16,242 nt of DNA from CAZWUW01 sp964636895 (GTDB lineage Bacteria; Bacillota; Thermincolia; Thermincolales; CAZWUW01). The number at the start of each line of letters is the position of its first letter. Within the stretch, counting starts at the first letter, position 1. The notes beneath the pieces are model-generated. The model was not told where the DNA came from, made no database searches, and was given only the letters and a program-made list of their open reading frames with translations. Location: positions 1-16,242 of the forward strand of contig CAZWUW010000066.1 of NCBI GenBank assembly GCA_964636895.1, read 5' to 3'. Shown one piece after another: positions 6,253 to 12,756 of this stretch. The position numbers and the translations under genes are program-made.

Positions 6253-7254
6253 TTAGCATACCAGATACAACAAACCTAAAGTTGCTGCAATAATTGCCCC
6301 GCAGATAAGCAGGACTTTTTTCCGGCCGGCAAAACCCAGTCCGGAATCATTAATTATCCGCTGCACCCGGTGTTCTAAGACCCCGGCATTATTTACAAAA
6401 TGCGGGTTAGGCATCACATTGTCCAGCAGCAGCGAGTCCATAAAAGTCCTGGGGGATAAGCGCCAGACTTTGATCAAAGCCTGGGCAAAAGCCATCGGCT
6501 TACGGGTCAGGCGCAGGGTAATGTCATCTGCGGCCTTTTCTTTTTCCTGCATCAACTCCCTGAATACCCAGAAAATAACGGGCGCAAAGAACATTATATC
6601 CCGCAATACCACCGTCAGCCAGTTGGAAACAGCATCGGCCCTTATAATATGAGCCAATTCGTGAGCCAAGACGGTTTCTGTCTCGTCTTCATCCAGGTGG
6701 GTCAACAAACCTTCAGACAATACGATCACCGGCTGCCGGAAACCAAAAGTAAATGACCGGGCAAATTTATCTCCGGTAATCACTAATCTTGGCATTTGCA
6801 TACCGGCCCGGCTTACCAGCTCCGCCAGCAGCTCAAAAACTGCCGGATACTCTTCTGGAGTAGCAAAACCGTATTTCGCAACTATCCGCCGGCAGGCATA
6901 CCAGCTGATAACACATTTTAGCAGGGCAATACTTAGGGCAATAAGGAATAACGGGGTCAGGACTGTGGCCAGAAAACTGCCTGCGGAGCATAACCAGTAA
7001 TTAATGATATTTAATGTTTTATGCGAAGCATCCATCGTGAAATAGCATTTATTTGCTTCCAGGGTCCGGAAAGCCGGATACGCCAGAAACGGCAGGATGA
7101 GCGGCAGGAACATCAGGTAAACCCTGGCTCCTGCTGTCTGCAGCTTAAAATACCGGACGGCCAGTTTAGCTAACGCATAAGCAAATAATGTGCCAAAAAA
7201 GACATACAAAATAAAAGGATGGGCTACTTCGGCGATGAAGTAATCGTTAAACAT
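6253..7254 (-). CDS. BlaR1/MecR1-type M56 zinc metalloprotease without sensor domain
   Basis: 333 aa integral membrane protein. Membrane segments at about 13-30, 42-60, 92-115, 215-232 and 313-332. The zinc motif HELAH (198-202) lies in ETVLAHELAHIIRADA, and the third-ligand region EKEKAADD (237-244) follows, as in the M56 family. BlaR1 and MecR1 carry a large extracytoplasmic penicillin-binding domain after the last segment; here the protein ends right after it, so it cannot sense beta-lactams that way. It starts 2 nt after the stop of the BlaI-like gene, so the pair is an operon. In the known system the protease leads to repressor cleavage on signal. Here the signal is unknown; metal status is a reasonable guess from the regulated genes. 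Confidence 0.9.
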   Translation of the reverse strand: MFNDYFIAEVAHPFILYVFFGTLFAYALAKLAVRYFKLQTAGARVYLMFLPLILPFLAYPAFRTLEANKCYFTMDASHKTLNIINYWLCSAGSFLATVLTPLFLIALSIALLKCVISWYACRRIVAKYGFATPEEYPAVFELLAELVSRAGMQMPRLVITGDKFARSFTFGFRQPVIVLSEGLLTHLDEDETETVLAHELAHIIRADAVSNWLTVVLRDIMFFAPVIFWVFRELMQEKEKAADDITLRLTRKPMAFAQALIKVWRLSPRTFMDSLLLDNVMPNPHFVNNAGVLEHRVQRIINDSGLGFAGRKKVLLICGAIIAATLGLLYLVC

Positions 7255-7256
7255 TT

Positions 7257-7688
7257 TTACTCAGCCCCCCTGGACCGCCTTTCTTTGATTAGTGCTTCAA
7301 GTTTGGCAATTTTTTGTTCATCTTCGTTGCTCATGCGGTCAACAAAGTGAGATAAGGCCGGTTCGGCAAAACCTTCCAGCAGACCGTCCAATACTTCACT
7401 TACCACCTTTTGGGCAAATTCCTGCTCCGTAACGGTGGGCCTATAAATTAAGGAATTACCGCTCTCTTCTTTTTCTAACAGCTTCTTTTCAGCTAACCTG
7501 CTCATAATAGTCATTACAGTAGTGTAAGCAATTTCTCTCTTCAGGCGGAGTTTTTCGTAAACATCCCGGACAGTGGATTTCTCTTCCTGCCAGGCGATTT
7601 GCATGATATCTACTTCCAGGTCGCCAAGCACTTTACGCAACCCGATTTTGTGGGGTTTAAAGTCCGAAATGATTTGTTTGAAAAACAT
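7257..7688 (-). CDS. BlaI/MecI/CopY-family transcriptional repressor
   Basis: 143 aa winged-helix repressor of the penicillinase-repressor family. Family features: LGDLEVDIMQIAW (21-33), TVRDVYEKL (39-47) and the recognition helix region AYTTVMTIMSRLAEKKLL (54-71), followed by the alpha-helical dimerisation part. It has about 17 extra residues at the N-terminus compared with typical BlaI. ATG follows a run of eight G (AAGGGGGGGG) at 5 nt. Its promoter carries the same dyad that occurs before two downstream units, so it very likely represses itself and the DUF2318/ABC genes. No CopY-type C-terminal Cys motif is present. The partner is the adjacent M56 protease. Confidence 0.92.
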   Translation of the reverse strand: MFFKQIISDFKPHKIGLRKVLGDLEVDIMQIAWQEEKSTVRDVYEKLRLKREIAYTTVMTIMSRLAEKKLLEKEESGNSLIYRPTVTEQEFAQKVVSEVLDGLLEGFAEPALSHFVDRMSNEDEQKIAKLEALIKERRSRGAE

Positions 7689-7726
7689 GCTTACCCCCCC
7701 CTTAGCCTGTTGCTAATGTTAACTAT

Positions 7727-7755
7727 ATGATACTACTTTCACTTACTACAGTCAA
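7727..7755 (-). promoter_or_regulatory. Sigma-A-type promoter of the blaI-like/M56 operon
   Basis: On the minus strand, TTGACT (7750-7755), a 17-bp spacer and TATCAT (7727-7732), about 40 bp before the ATG at 7688. Same geometry as the promoter of the second DUF2318 unit. Confidence 0.75.
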
Positions 7756-7760
7756 TAGTA
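7744..7760. promoter_or_regulatory. Predicted BlaI-type operator 1
   Basis: TACTACAGTCAATAGTA, a TACTA-N7-TAGTA dyad covering the -35 hexamer of the blaI-like gene. A further half-site TACTAC (7731-7736) lies in the spacer. It differs by one base from the operator at 1950-1966. Confidence 0.75.
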
Positions 7761-7766
7761 GAAATT

Positions 7767-7798
7767 TTGGATTGGCATATTATTGGATTGACATATTA
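7767..7798. repeat. 16-bp tandem direct repeat upstream of the Na/Pi cotransporter gene
   Basis: Two adjacent copies with one mismatch: TTGGATTGGCATATTA (7767-7782) and TTGGATTGACATATTA (7783-7798). The second copy supplies the TTGACA -35 hexamer of the probable promoter. The helical spacing of 16 bp is not the 11-bp spacing of Bacillus PhoP boxes. Confidence 0.7.
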
Positions 7799-7817
7799 GC
7801 GGATTTGCTGCCATAAA
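7788..7817 (+). promoter_or_regulatory. Possible promoter of the Na/Pi cotransporter-like gene
   Basis: Perfect TTGACA (7788-7793), an 18-bp spacer and a weak CATAAA (7812-7817), 45 bp before the GTG start. Confidence 0.4.
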
Positions 7818-7862
7818 TCTTATTATAAAAAAGTTAATTTAATAGGAAGGAGGCTGCAGGCT

Positions 7863-8801
7863 GTGCTAACTTTTTTGAAATTCTCGGCCGGCGTAACACT
7901 GCTGCTCTTTGGCATGCAGTTTATGAAAACCGGCCTGGAAAATGTGGCTCAGCGCCGGATGCGCAGCGCCCTGCAGACACTGACCCGCACCCCTCTAACC
8001 GGTGCCCTGGCCGGTACTGCAATCACCGCGTTGGTACAAAGCAGCACCGCCGTCACGGTAATCACCATCGGCTTGGTTAATGCCGGCATCATCAGTTTCT
8101 ACCAGGCGGTGGGGGTTATTCTGGGTACGAATATTGGGACTACCGTGACCGCCCAACTCATTTCTTTCCGGTTTGAGGAGCTTGCCCTCCCGGCCATCGG
8201 GCTCGGGGCGATCATTATGACCTGGTCTAAACAAAAGGGCTGGCGTTACCTGGGACAGTCCATTGTCGGTTTTGGGGTGGTGTTTTTCGGTATCGCCATT
8301 ATGTCCCAGGCCCTTACCCCACTAAAGGATTCGCCCTTTTTCATCAATATCCTGGCCACTATGAGTGCATCATCTTTGCTGGGTGTGCTGGCTGGCACTC
8401 TTTTCACCGCCCTGATTCACAGCAGCAGCACCACCACCGGGGTCGTAATCGCCCTGGCGCACCAGGGTATGATCGATTTGCCCGCGGCCATCGCCATAAT
8501 ATATGGCAGTAATATCGGCACCTGTATCACCGGGGTTCTCGCCTGCATCGGCAGTTCCGTGCACGCCAAACGGGTGGCTGCATCCCATGTGATGCTAAAC
8601 GTCGTTGGAGTGGCAATATTTTTACCGTTCCTACTCCCCTTCAGTGACCTGATTGCCCGCACAGACCCGGTACTGGCTCGCCAGGTGGCCAATGCCCATA
8701 CCGTTTTCAACATTGTCAGCAGTGCGGCTGTGTTGCCTTTTACCCGGCAGTTTGCCAATCTGATTATCCGGCTGGTACCTGACCGGCATAGCTGCGATTA
8801 A
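7863..8801 (+). CDS. Na/Pi cotransporter family protein (NptA/SLC34-like)
   Basis: 312 aa, nearly all hydrophobic. Two inverted Na/Pi cotransporter repeats are visible: the first with VQSSTA (58-63) and GTNIGTT (88-94), the second with IHSSSTTTG (185-193) and GSNIGT (215-220). The QSS-type motifs line the substrate site in SLC34 transporters; the second copy has His in place of Gln. The C-terminal PhoU-like domain of many bacterial members is missing, giving the short form of the family. Start is GTG with GGAAGGAGG 9 nt upstream. It is the only convincing plus-strand gene in the window, divergent from the blaI-like gene and convergent with the chemotaxis gene 20 bp away. Sodium-coupled phosphate (or other anion) uptake is the family function; the substrate here is inferred. 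Confidence 0.92.
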   Translation: MLTFLKFSAGVTLLLFGMQFMKTGLENVAQRRMRSALQTLTRTPLTGALAGTAITALVQSSTAVTVITIGLVNAGIISFYQAVGVILGTNIGTTVTAQLISFRFEELALPAIGLGAIIMTWSKQKGWRYLGQSIVGFGVVFFGIAIMSQALTPLKDSPFFINILATMSASSLLGVLAGTLFTALIHSSSTTTGVVIALAHQGMIDLPAAIAIIYGSNIGTCITGVLACIGSSVHAKRVAASHVMLNVVGVAIFLPFLLPFSDLIARTDPVLARQVANAHTVFNIVSSAAVLPFTRQFANLIIRLVPDRHSCD

Positions 8802-8821
8802 AATACCCGGCCACCACTTTT

Positions 8822-10507
8822 TTAATCCACTTTAAAATGCCGTACCAGACTTCTCAGCTCGTCTGCCAGTTGGGCCAAAACATTTGCCGAGGCAGCCACT
8901 TCCTGAATGGAGGCCGTTTGCTCCTCCGCAGCTGCGGCTACCTGCTGGGCACTGGCAGCGGTTTCTTCAGATATACTGGCTACATTCTGAACAGCTGCTA
9001 CCGCCTGTTCGGCACCTGCCGCCATCTCCTCTGTAGCAACGGAAACCTCCTGAATCTGCCTGGCTACTTTATTCACTGTGCTAATTATTTCATTAAACGC
9101 ATCTCCGGCACCGTTTACAGCCTCAGAACCGTAAACCACTTCCTGAATGCCAACCTCCATAGTTTCCCCGGCCTGCCCGGTCTCAACCTGAATCTCCATA
9201 ATCAGGTCGGCAATCTGCCTGGCCGCATCCTGCGACTGTTCCGACAGCTTCCGGACTTCTTCCGCTACCACGGCAAAGCCGCGGCCATGTTCACCCGCCC
9301 GCGCTGCCTCAATAGCAGCATTTAAGGCCAGGGTATTAGTTTGCTTGGCAATGCCGGTAATAACATCTACAATATAGCCGATTTTCTGCGACCGCTCCCC
9401 AAGAGTGCGAATTGTCCTGGCGGTACTGTTTACTGTCTTGTTAACGGACAGCATCTGTTGAATGGCCTTACCCACTGCCCGGCCGCCTTCGGCTGCCATA
9501 GCATTGGCCTCATTAGCGGCAGCCAGTACATCCTGGGCATGGCTGGCCACTTCCTGGATACCGGTGGTCATTTCATTGATGGTGGTAGATGTCTGTTCAA
9601 TACTTTTGGCCTGGTCCTCAGTACCGGTAGCGACCATCTGAATTGTCGCGGCTATTTGCTCTGTGGTCTTGGATGATTCACCGGCCCCGGCATTTAACAG
9701 GTCGGCCGAACCGGCTACCTGATCCGCCACATTGACAACACTCCTGGTAAGGTCGGCCAGGTTTTTGATCATACTGTTAAATTTATCACCCAACAAGGCA
9801 AATTCATCGTCTGTGTCTATATCGAGATTAACCGTCAGGTCACCTTTTTCAGCTGCAGTCATGCCATCAACAATAATCGGTATGGGACGGGAAATTATTT
9901 TGGTGAGGAAGAAAAAGACAATACTGGTAATAATCATGGCCACATAAGAACCAACCATTAACTTCATTTGTACCGTATTCGTAATATGATTGTAGGCATC
10001 GTCAGCAAGCTTAATCACAAAAAAACCTAACGTTTCACCGGAACTGTCCCTGAACGTGAACACCCCGGCTTGAGAACCCTTGTGCCCTGGGCTGGGTATG
10101 ACCTTTGCTTTTTCTATTTTCTGAATTTGCCCCAGTAACTGCTGATCTATTTTTTTAATCTTCTGGTGCGACTCCACATGTGCCTTGCAAGCGGCCAATT
10201 GCTCGGCGCCAAAATAAAGCTGAACAGTATTGCCGGTTATTTCAGCCATTTTTTCCACAAAAGGAAATTCTTTGTCAACCTGATATTCACCTTTATACAA
10301 AATCCCATCCTTGACGGACCAATCCCCGGGATACTCTTGATTTAACAACTCTTGGCTAAAACTAAGATTCGTATTCAATTTGTTCGCAATCAATTCGTCA
10401 ATTTGATCATCCATACTGGATAAAGCATATAATCCTATGCCGGTAGATACAATAAACATAGTGAGTACAAACACTACTACCAGTTTAAAACCAAAAGTAC
10501 GTTTCAC
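8822..10507 (-). CDS. Methyl-accepting chemotaxis protein
   Basis: 561 aa from GTG at 10507 (MKRTFGFKLVVVF), chosen because an AAGGGAG stretch lies about 11 nt upstream and the membrane segment then follows at once; longer frames from TTG 10597 or ATGs at 10558 and 10528 lack an RBS. Layout: membrane segment (about 8-30), extracytoplasmic ligand-binding region of Cache-like size (about 31-180), second segment (about 184-204), HAMP (about 205-257), and the cytoplasmic signalling domain ending in VRHFKVD. The conserved hairpin tip lies at about 386-422 (KQTNTLALNAAIEAARAGEH, then GRGFAVVAEEVRKL), which contacts CheA/CheW. No chemotaxis partner genes are adjacent, so it is an orphan receptor. 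The ligand cannot be read from sequence. Confidence 0.95.
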   Translation of the reverse strand: MKRTFGFKLVVVFVLTMFIVSTGIGLYALSSMDDQIDELIANKLNTNLSFSQELLNQEYPGDWSVKDGILYKGEYQVDKEFPFVEKMAEITGNTVQLYFGAEQLAACKAHVESHQKIKKIDQQLLGQIQKIEKAKVIPSPGHKGSQAGVFTFRDSSGETLGFFVIKLADDAYNHITNTVQMKLMVGSYVAMIITSIVFFFLTKIISRPIPIIVDGMTAAEKGDLTVNLDIDTDDEFALLGDKFNSMIKNLADLTRSVVNVADQVAGSADLLNAGAGESSKTTEQIAATIQMVATGTEDQAKSIEQTSTTINEMTTGIQEVASHAQDVLAAANEANAMAAEGGRAVGKAIQQMLSVNKTVNSTARTIRTLGERSQKIGYIVDVITGIAKQTNTLALNAAIEAARAGEHGRGFAVVAEEVRKLSEQSQDAARQIADLIMEIQVETGQAGETMEVGIQEVVYGSEAVNGAGDAFNEIISTVNKVARQIQEVSVATEEMAAGAEQAVAAVQNVASISEETAASAQQVAAAAEEQTASIQEVAASANVLAQLADELRSLVRHFKVD

Positions 10508-10567
10508 CCGATAACCCGCTCCCTTCATTATGACAGAGAAACTATTTACAATTAGCATTTTTTCGAC

Positions 10568-10583
10568 ACTTTTGTTGAAAAGT
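10568..10583. repeat. Inverted repeat upstream of the chemotaxis gene
   Basis: ACTTTT (10568-10573), GTTG, AAAAGT (10578-10583), a perfect 6-4-6 dyad in the 60-75 bp before the GTG start. It could be an operator; no clear -35/-10 pair was found around it. Confidence 0.4.
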
Positions 10584-10598
10584 CCTTCTTCTGACAAT

Positions 10599-10636
10599 AA
10601 AAAACCTGATTAGGCATTATTTAATCAGGTTTTTTT
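10599..10636 (-). terminator. Terminator overlapping the end of the 106-aa gene, possibly bidirectional
   Basis: Arms AACCTGATT (10603-10611) and AATCAGGTT (10623-10631) with A-run before and T-run after on both strands. On the minus strand the last codons of the 106-aa gene (Asn-Leu-Ile) form the first arm, then TTTTTT follows. It separates that gene from the chemotaxis gene. Confidence 0.8.
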
Positions 10637-10937
10637 CTCGTATTCCGTATTCTTTTTTGCGCTGCAGGGTGTCAAGCACGCCAATGGCATAACACTCTCT
10701 GGCATGTACTTCCAGTACTGAATCAAGCGCCTCCAGCACCCCGGCAATATCCCCGTCAAAAGATTCTAAGTATGGGTAAAGCATTGTTTTAACAGAATTA
10801 TTATTCCTTCTCAGCAACTGGCAAATGTAATTTTTTTCTCTGGTATCCAATCTATTTATGATTCGGTCGTGTAAAAATTCAAGATCCGTTTTATTCTGCA
10901 CCAACTTGAGCGCAGGCGGCTTTCTCCTGTTTGTCAT
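10617..10937 (-). CDS. Hypothetical soluble 106-aa protein
   Basis: Unknown function. No signal peptide or membrane segment; basic N-terminus (MTNRRKPPALKLVQNK), a charged helical middle with REKNYICQLLRRNNNS, an acidic part with FDGDIAGVLEALDSVLEV, and a Lys-rich end. ATG at 10937 is preferred over an in-frame GTG at 10946 because GAGGTGAT sits 8 nt before the ATG, while the GTG lies inside that RBS. The RBS is in the 3' arm of a hairpin. Its 3' end forms part of a terminator. It probably has its own promoter, since the upstream dacF-like unit ends 52 bp earlier. Confidence 0.7.
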   Translation of the reverse strand: MTNRRKPPALKLVQNKTDLEFLHDRIINRLDTREKNYICQLLRRNNNSVKTMLYPYLESFDGDIAGVLEALDSVLEVHARECYAIGVLDTLQRKKEYGIREKNLIK

Positions 10938-10945
10938 AACAATCA

Positions 10946-10963
10946 CCTCACTAGGATGTGAGG
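10946..10963 (-). promoter_or_regulatory. Hairpin masking the RBS of the 106-aa gene
   Basis: On the minus strand, CCTCAC, a 6-nt loop and GTGAGG; the second arm is the Shine-Dalgarno stretch (GTGAGGTGATTGTTATG). An adjoining dyad, AGGTTA-N3-TAACCT (10961-10975), overlaps a TATACT that could be the -10 hexamer. Translational control is possible. Confidence 0.5.
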
Positions 10964-10988
10964 TTAGTATAACCTTTTTTTCAAAAAC

Positions 10989-11237
10989 TTATAAACCTTT
11001 TATTCGGCTCAACTGTTTCAACCGGTTGTAACTCCACCACATATCAATAAAAAAGTAAGCCACCGCAAGAAAAATCAAGGCCCCGCCAATCATCACATAT
11101 GTATTAAAGGTGTTTTTAAGCCACAGCGCAAAAAAACTATACCCAATCATAATCACCATCCCCAGTCCCCAGGTAAAAAAAGCGGTAAAGACCTTTTCCA
11201 TCTGGTCGCGTAAAGCCACTTTAAAAAATTCGGACAT
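10989..11237 (-). CDS. Small two-TM membrane protein downstream of the carboxypeptidase
   Basis: 82 aa, function unknown. Two hydrophobic segments (about 18-40 and 45-66) separated by the short turn KNTFNTY, with a short charged N-terminus and the basic tail YNRLKQLSRIKGL. ATG has AGGTG 5 nt upstream. It starts 15 nt after the stop of the dacF-like gene, so the two are probably one operon, which suggests a cell-envelope role; nothing more specific can be said. Confidence 0.75.
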   Translation of the reverse strand: MSEFFKVALRDQMEKVFTAFFTWGLGMVIMIGYSFFALWLKNTFNTYVMIGGALIFLAVAYFFIDMWWSYNRLKQLSRIKGL

Positions 11238-11252
11238 AAGCGCACCTGCCTT

Positions 11253-12485
11253 CTACCGGTAAATATTCCGGTGCAAAGTTGTTTTATAACGCCGGCGTCT
11301 CATCCTGCTACGCCGAACAAAGCCAAACATCACCATTAACCCGATAATGGCCGTACCACCAAAGAGCGGTCCTATAACTGCCGGGCTGGCCAGTGGCTTT
11401 CTGGCAACCTGGCCGGCAGCGATCAGGCCTACTGTGCCAATCTCCCGGTTTTCTTTATAATACCTGACTTCGCCCAGCTTTTGGCCTGCTACAATAGGCG
11501 CGGTAATCTCCGGAAACAACTCTACCCGGCTAGTGGTATTAACCTGCTCGCCACTGGCGGCAGTATAATAAACGCCTGCCTCAGTGACCAGCCTGACATC
11601 GGAAACCCCTCTTCTAACGGCCACTTCTTTAACATGTGCACCAGGCGCCACCAATTGTATCGTCCGAAAGTTGGCAAACCCGTAATCCAAAAGACTCTGG
11701 GTATCTGTCCAGATATTGTTGCCTTCGGAGGCCAAAACCACGGCAATAAACTCCTGATTGTTTCTGATAGCGGAAGAAACCAGGCACTGTTTGGCTTCAC
11801 GGGTATATCCGGTTTTTACACCGTTGGCCCCATGATAATACCATTTACCACCCCGGATTAATTTGTTATGGTTCCAAATCCTTTTGGGGGATAATGGATT
11901 CACCCGGGGAATGTCTTTAAAATCGGTGCTGGTTAATTCTCTGAATTTGGGTATAGTCATAGCATGACCGGTTATCATGGCCAGGTCATATGCGGTCGTG
12001 TAATGATTGGGTGCCGGTAAACCGTTGGGATTAACAAAGTTAGAATTCTTGGCGCCCCACTCCCGGGCCTTTTTGTTCATTAATCCGCTAAAATTTTCAA
12101 CTGAGCCGGCAATATGTTCGGCAACCGCCACCGCACTGTCGTTGGCCGACCCCAGCATCACCGCATACAGCAACTGTTCCAAGGTAAATTTTTCGCCTTC
12201 GGTGGAATAAATGGATGAGCCTTCCTGAGCAGCCGCGTTTTTACTGACAGTAACAATATCATCAAGTTTGCCCTGTTCCAGGGCCACCGCTACGGTGAGC
12301 ACTTTGGTTGTGCTGGCTGGCGGCAGCGGAACATGCATGTTTTTATTGTAAAGTACTTTTCCGGTTTTACTGTCTATCAGCACCGCTGCCTGCCCCACTA
12401 CCGCCGGGATACTCCAGGCCGGCAAAACAAATAATCCCATTAGCATAAAGGTCAACAGCAGAATTGCAACTTTTCGTACAGACAT
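11253..12485 (-). CDS. D-alanyl-D-alanine carboxypeptidase (DacF/PBP5 family)
   Basis: 410 aa. Removes the terminal D-Ala from peptidoglycan side chains outside the membrane. Visible: signal peptide (about 1-26, end LPAWSIPA), the S11 peptidase active site with STTK (Ser58, Lys61), SAN (113-115), and KTG (224-226) in GVKTGYTRE, then a C-terminal beta-rich PBP5-like domain (about 270-350) and a C-terminal membrane segment (about 366-388) followed by a very basic tail RRSRMRRRRYK. Start ATG at 12485 (GGGAG 8 nt upstream) is preferred to a TTG directly before it. In spore formers, paralogues of this enzyme shape the cortex or the vegetative wall; which one is not decidable here. The true membrane segment at the end differs from the amphipathic anchor helix of typical PBP5. 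Confidence 0.95.
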   Translation of the reverse strand: MSVRKVAILLLTFMLMGLFVLPAWSIPAVVGQAAVLIDSKTGKVLYNKNMHVPLPPASTTKVLTVAVALEQGKLDDIVTVSKNAAAQEGSSIYSTEGEKFTLEQLLYAVMLGSANDSAVAVAEHIAGSVENFSGLMNKKAREWGAKNSNFVNPNGLPAPNHYTTAYDLAMITGHAMTIPKFRELTSTDFKDIPRVNPLSPKRIWNHNKLIRGGKWYYHGANGVKTGYTREAKQCLVSSAIRNNQEFIAVVLASEGNNIWTDTQSLLDYGFANFRTIQLVAPGAHVKEVAVRRGVSDVRLVTEAGVYYTAASGEQVNTTSRVELFPEITAPIVAGQKLGEVRYYKENREIGTVGLIAAGQVARKPLASPAVIGPLFGGTAIIGLMVMFGFVRRSRMRRRRYKTTLHRNIYR

Positions 12486-12526
12486 CAACTTCGCTCCCTA
12501 ATACAATTTTTATGCAAACAACTTTT

Positions 12527-12555
12527 ATTATAAACTGACATTCATATCGGCGCAA
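12527..12555 (-). promoter_or_regulatory. Possible promoter of the dacF-like gene
   Basis: On the minus strand, TTGCGC (12550-12555), 17-bp spacer, TATAAT (12527-12532), about 42 bp before the ATG. The -35 is only half consensus; a sporulation sigma factor could be involved instead. Confidence 0.4.
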
Positions 12556-12685
12556 CGAGAAGGCAGCTGTTAAAATATGCCGGCCACGAGGCAAGCTCGA
12601 CCGGCAGCAGTTTTTCCAGCAGGATCCGGGCAACGGCACCGAAGCAACCGGCAACGGCAACGGCCAGGCAGTCCAAAAAAGGCAT
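12542..12685 (-). pseudogene. Remnant of a crcB (Fluc fluoride channel) gene, N-terminal part only
   Basis: A 47-codon frame with ATG at 12685 and GGGGG 7 nt upstream. Translation begins MPFLDCLAVAVAGCFGAVAR and goes on ILLEKLLPVELASWPAYFNS before ending in CLLVAPI. The pattern GxxGAxxR followed about 18 residues later by a conserved Asn in a hydrophobic stretch fits the N-terminal quarter of CrcB/Fluc fluoride channels (about 120 aa). The GTxxVN motif is degraded and the remaining three membrane segments are missing, so it is probably a decayed gene. A small intact hydrophobic protein unrelated to CrcB remains possible. The promoter of the dacF-like gene overlaps its 3' end. Confidence 0.45.
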
Positions 12686-12724
12686 GGCATATCCCCCTGT
12701 TTTGAAAGGCTACATATATTTTAA

Positions 12725-12756
12725 GTAAAATGGGGGTAAAATGCAATACCCACCAT
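12725..12756 (-). terminator. Probable terminator after splB
   Basis: On the minus strand, ATGG-T-GGGTA, a loop of about 8 nt and TACCCCCAT form a nine-pair stem with one bulge, followed by TTTTAC, directly after the stop codon at 12757. Confidence 0.6.

Noticed and set aside
6253..7688. Beta-lactam resistance sensor/repressor pair (blaR1/blaI)
   Set aside because: No penicillin-binding sensor domain and no beta-lactamase gene in the window; the operators lie in front of DUF2318/ABC genes.
8370..8758. Minus-strand frames inside the Na/Pi cotransporter-like gene
   Set aside because: They are shadows of a plus-strand gene with a strong RBS and two intact family repeats.
12367..12690. 107-codon minus-strand frame starting at the first ATG after the splB terminator
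   Set aside because: It is out of frame with the CrcB-like peptide and runs into the signal-peptide region of the dacF-like gene in another frame; its ATG is only 2 nt from the RBS.
12686..12756. Fluoride riboswitch before the crcB remnant
   Set aside because: The sequence between splB and the remnant is explained by a terminator stem and an RBS; the conserved crcB-motif pseudoknot sequence was not found.
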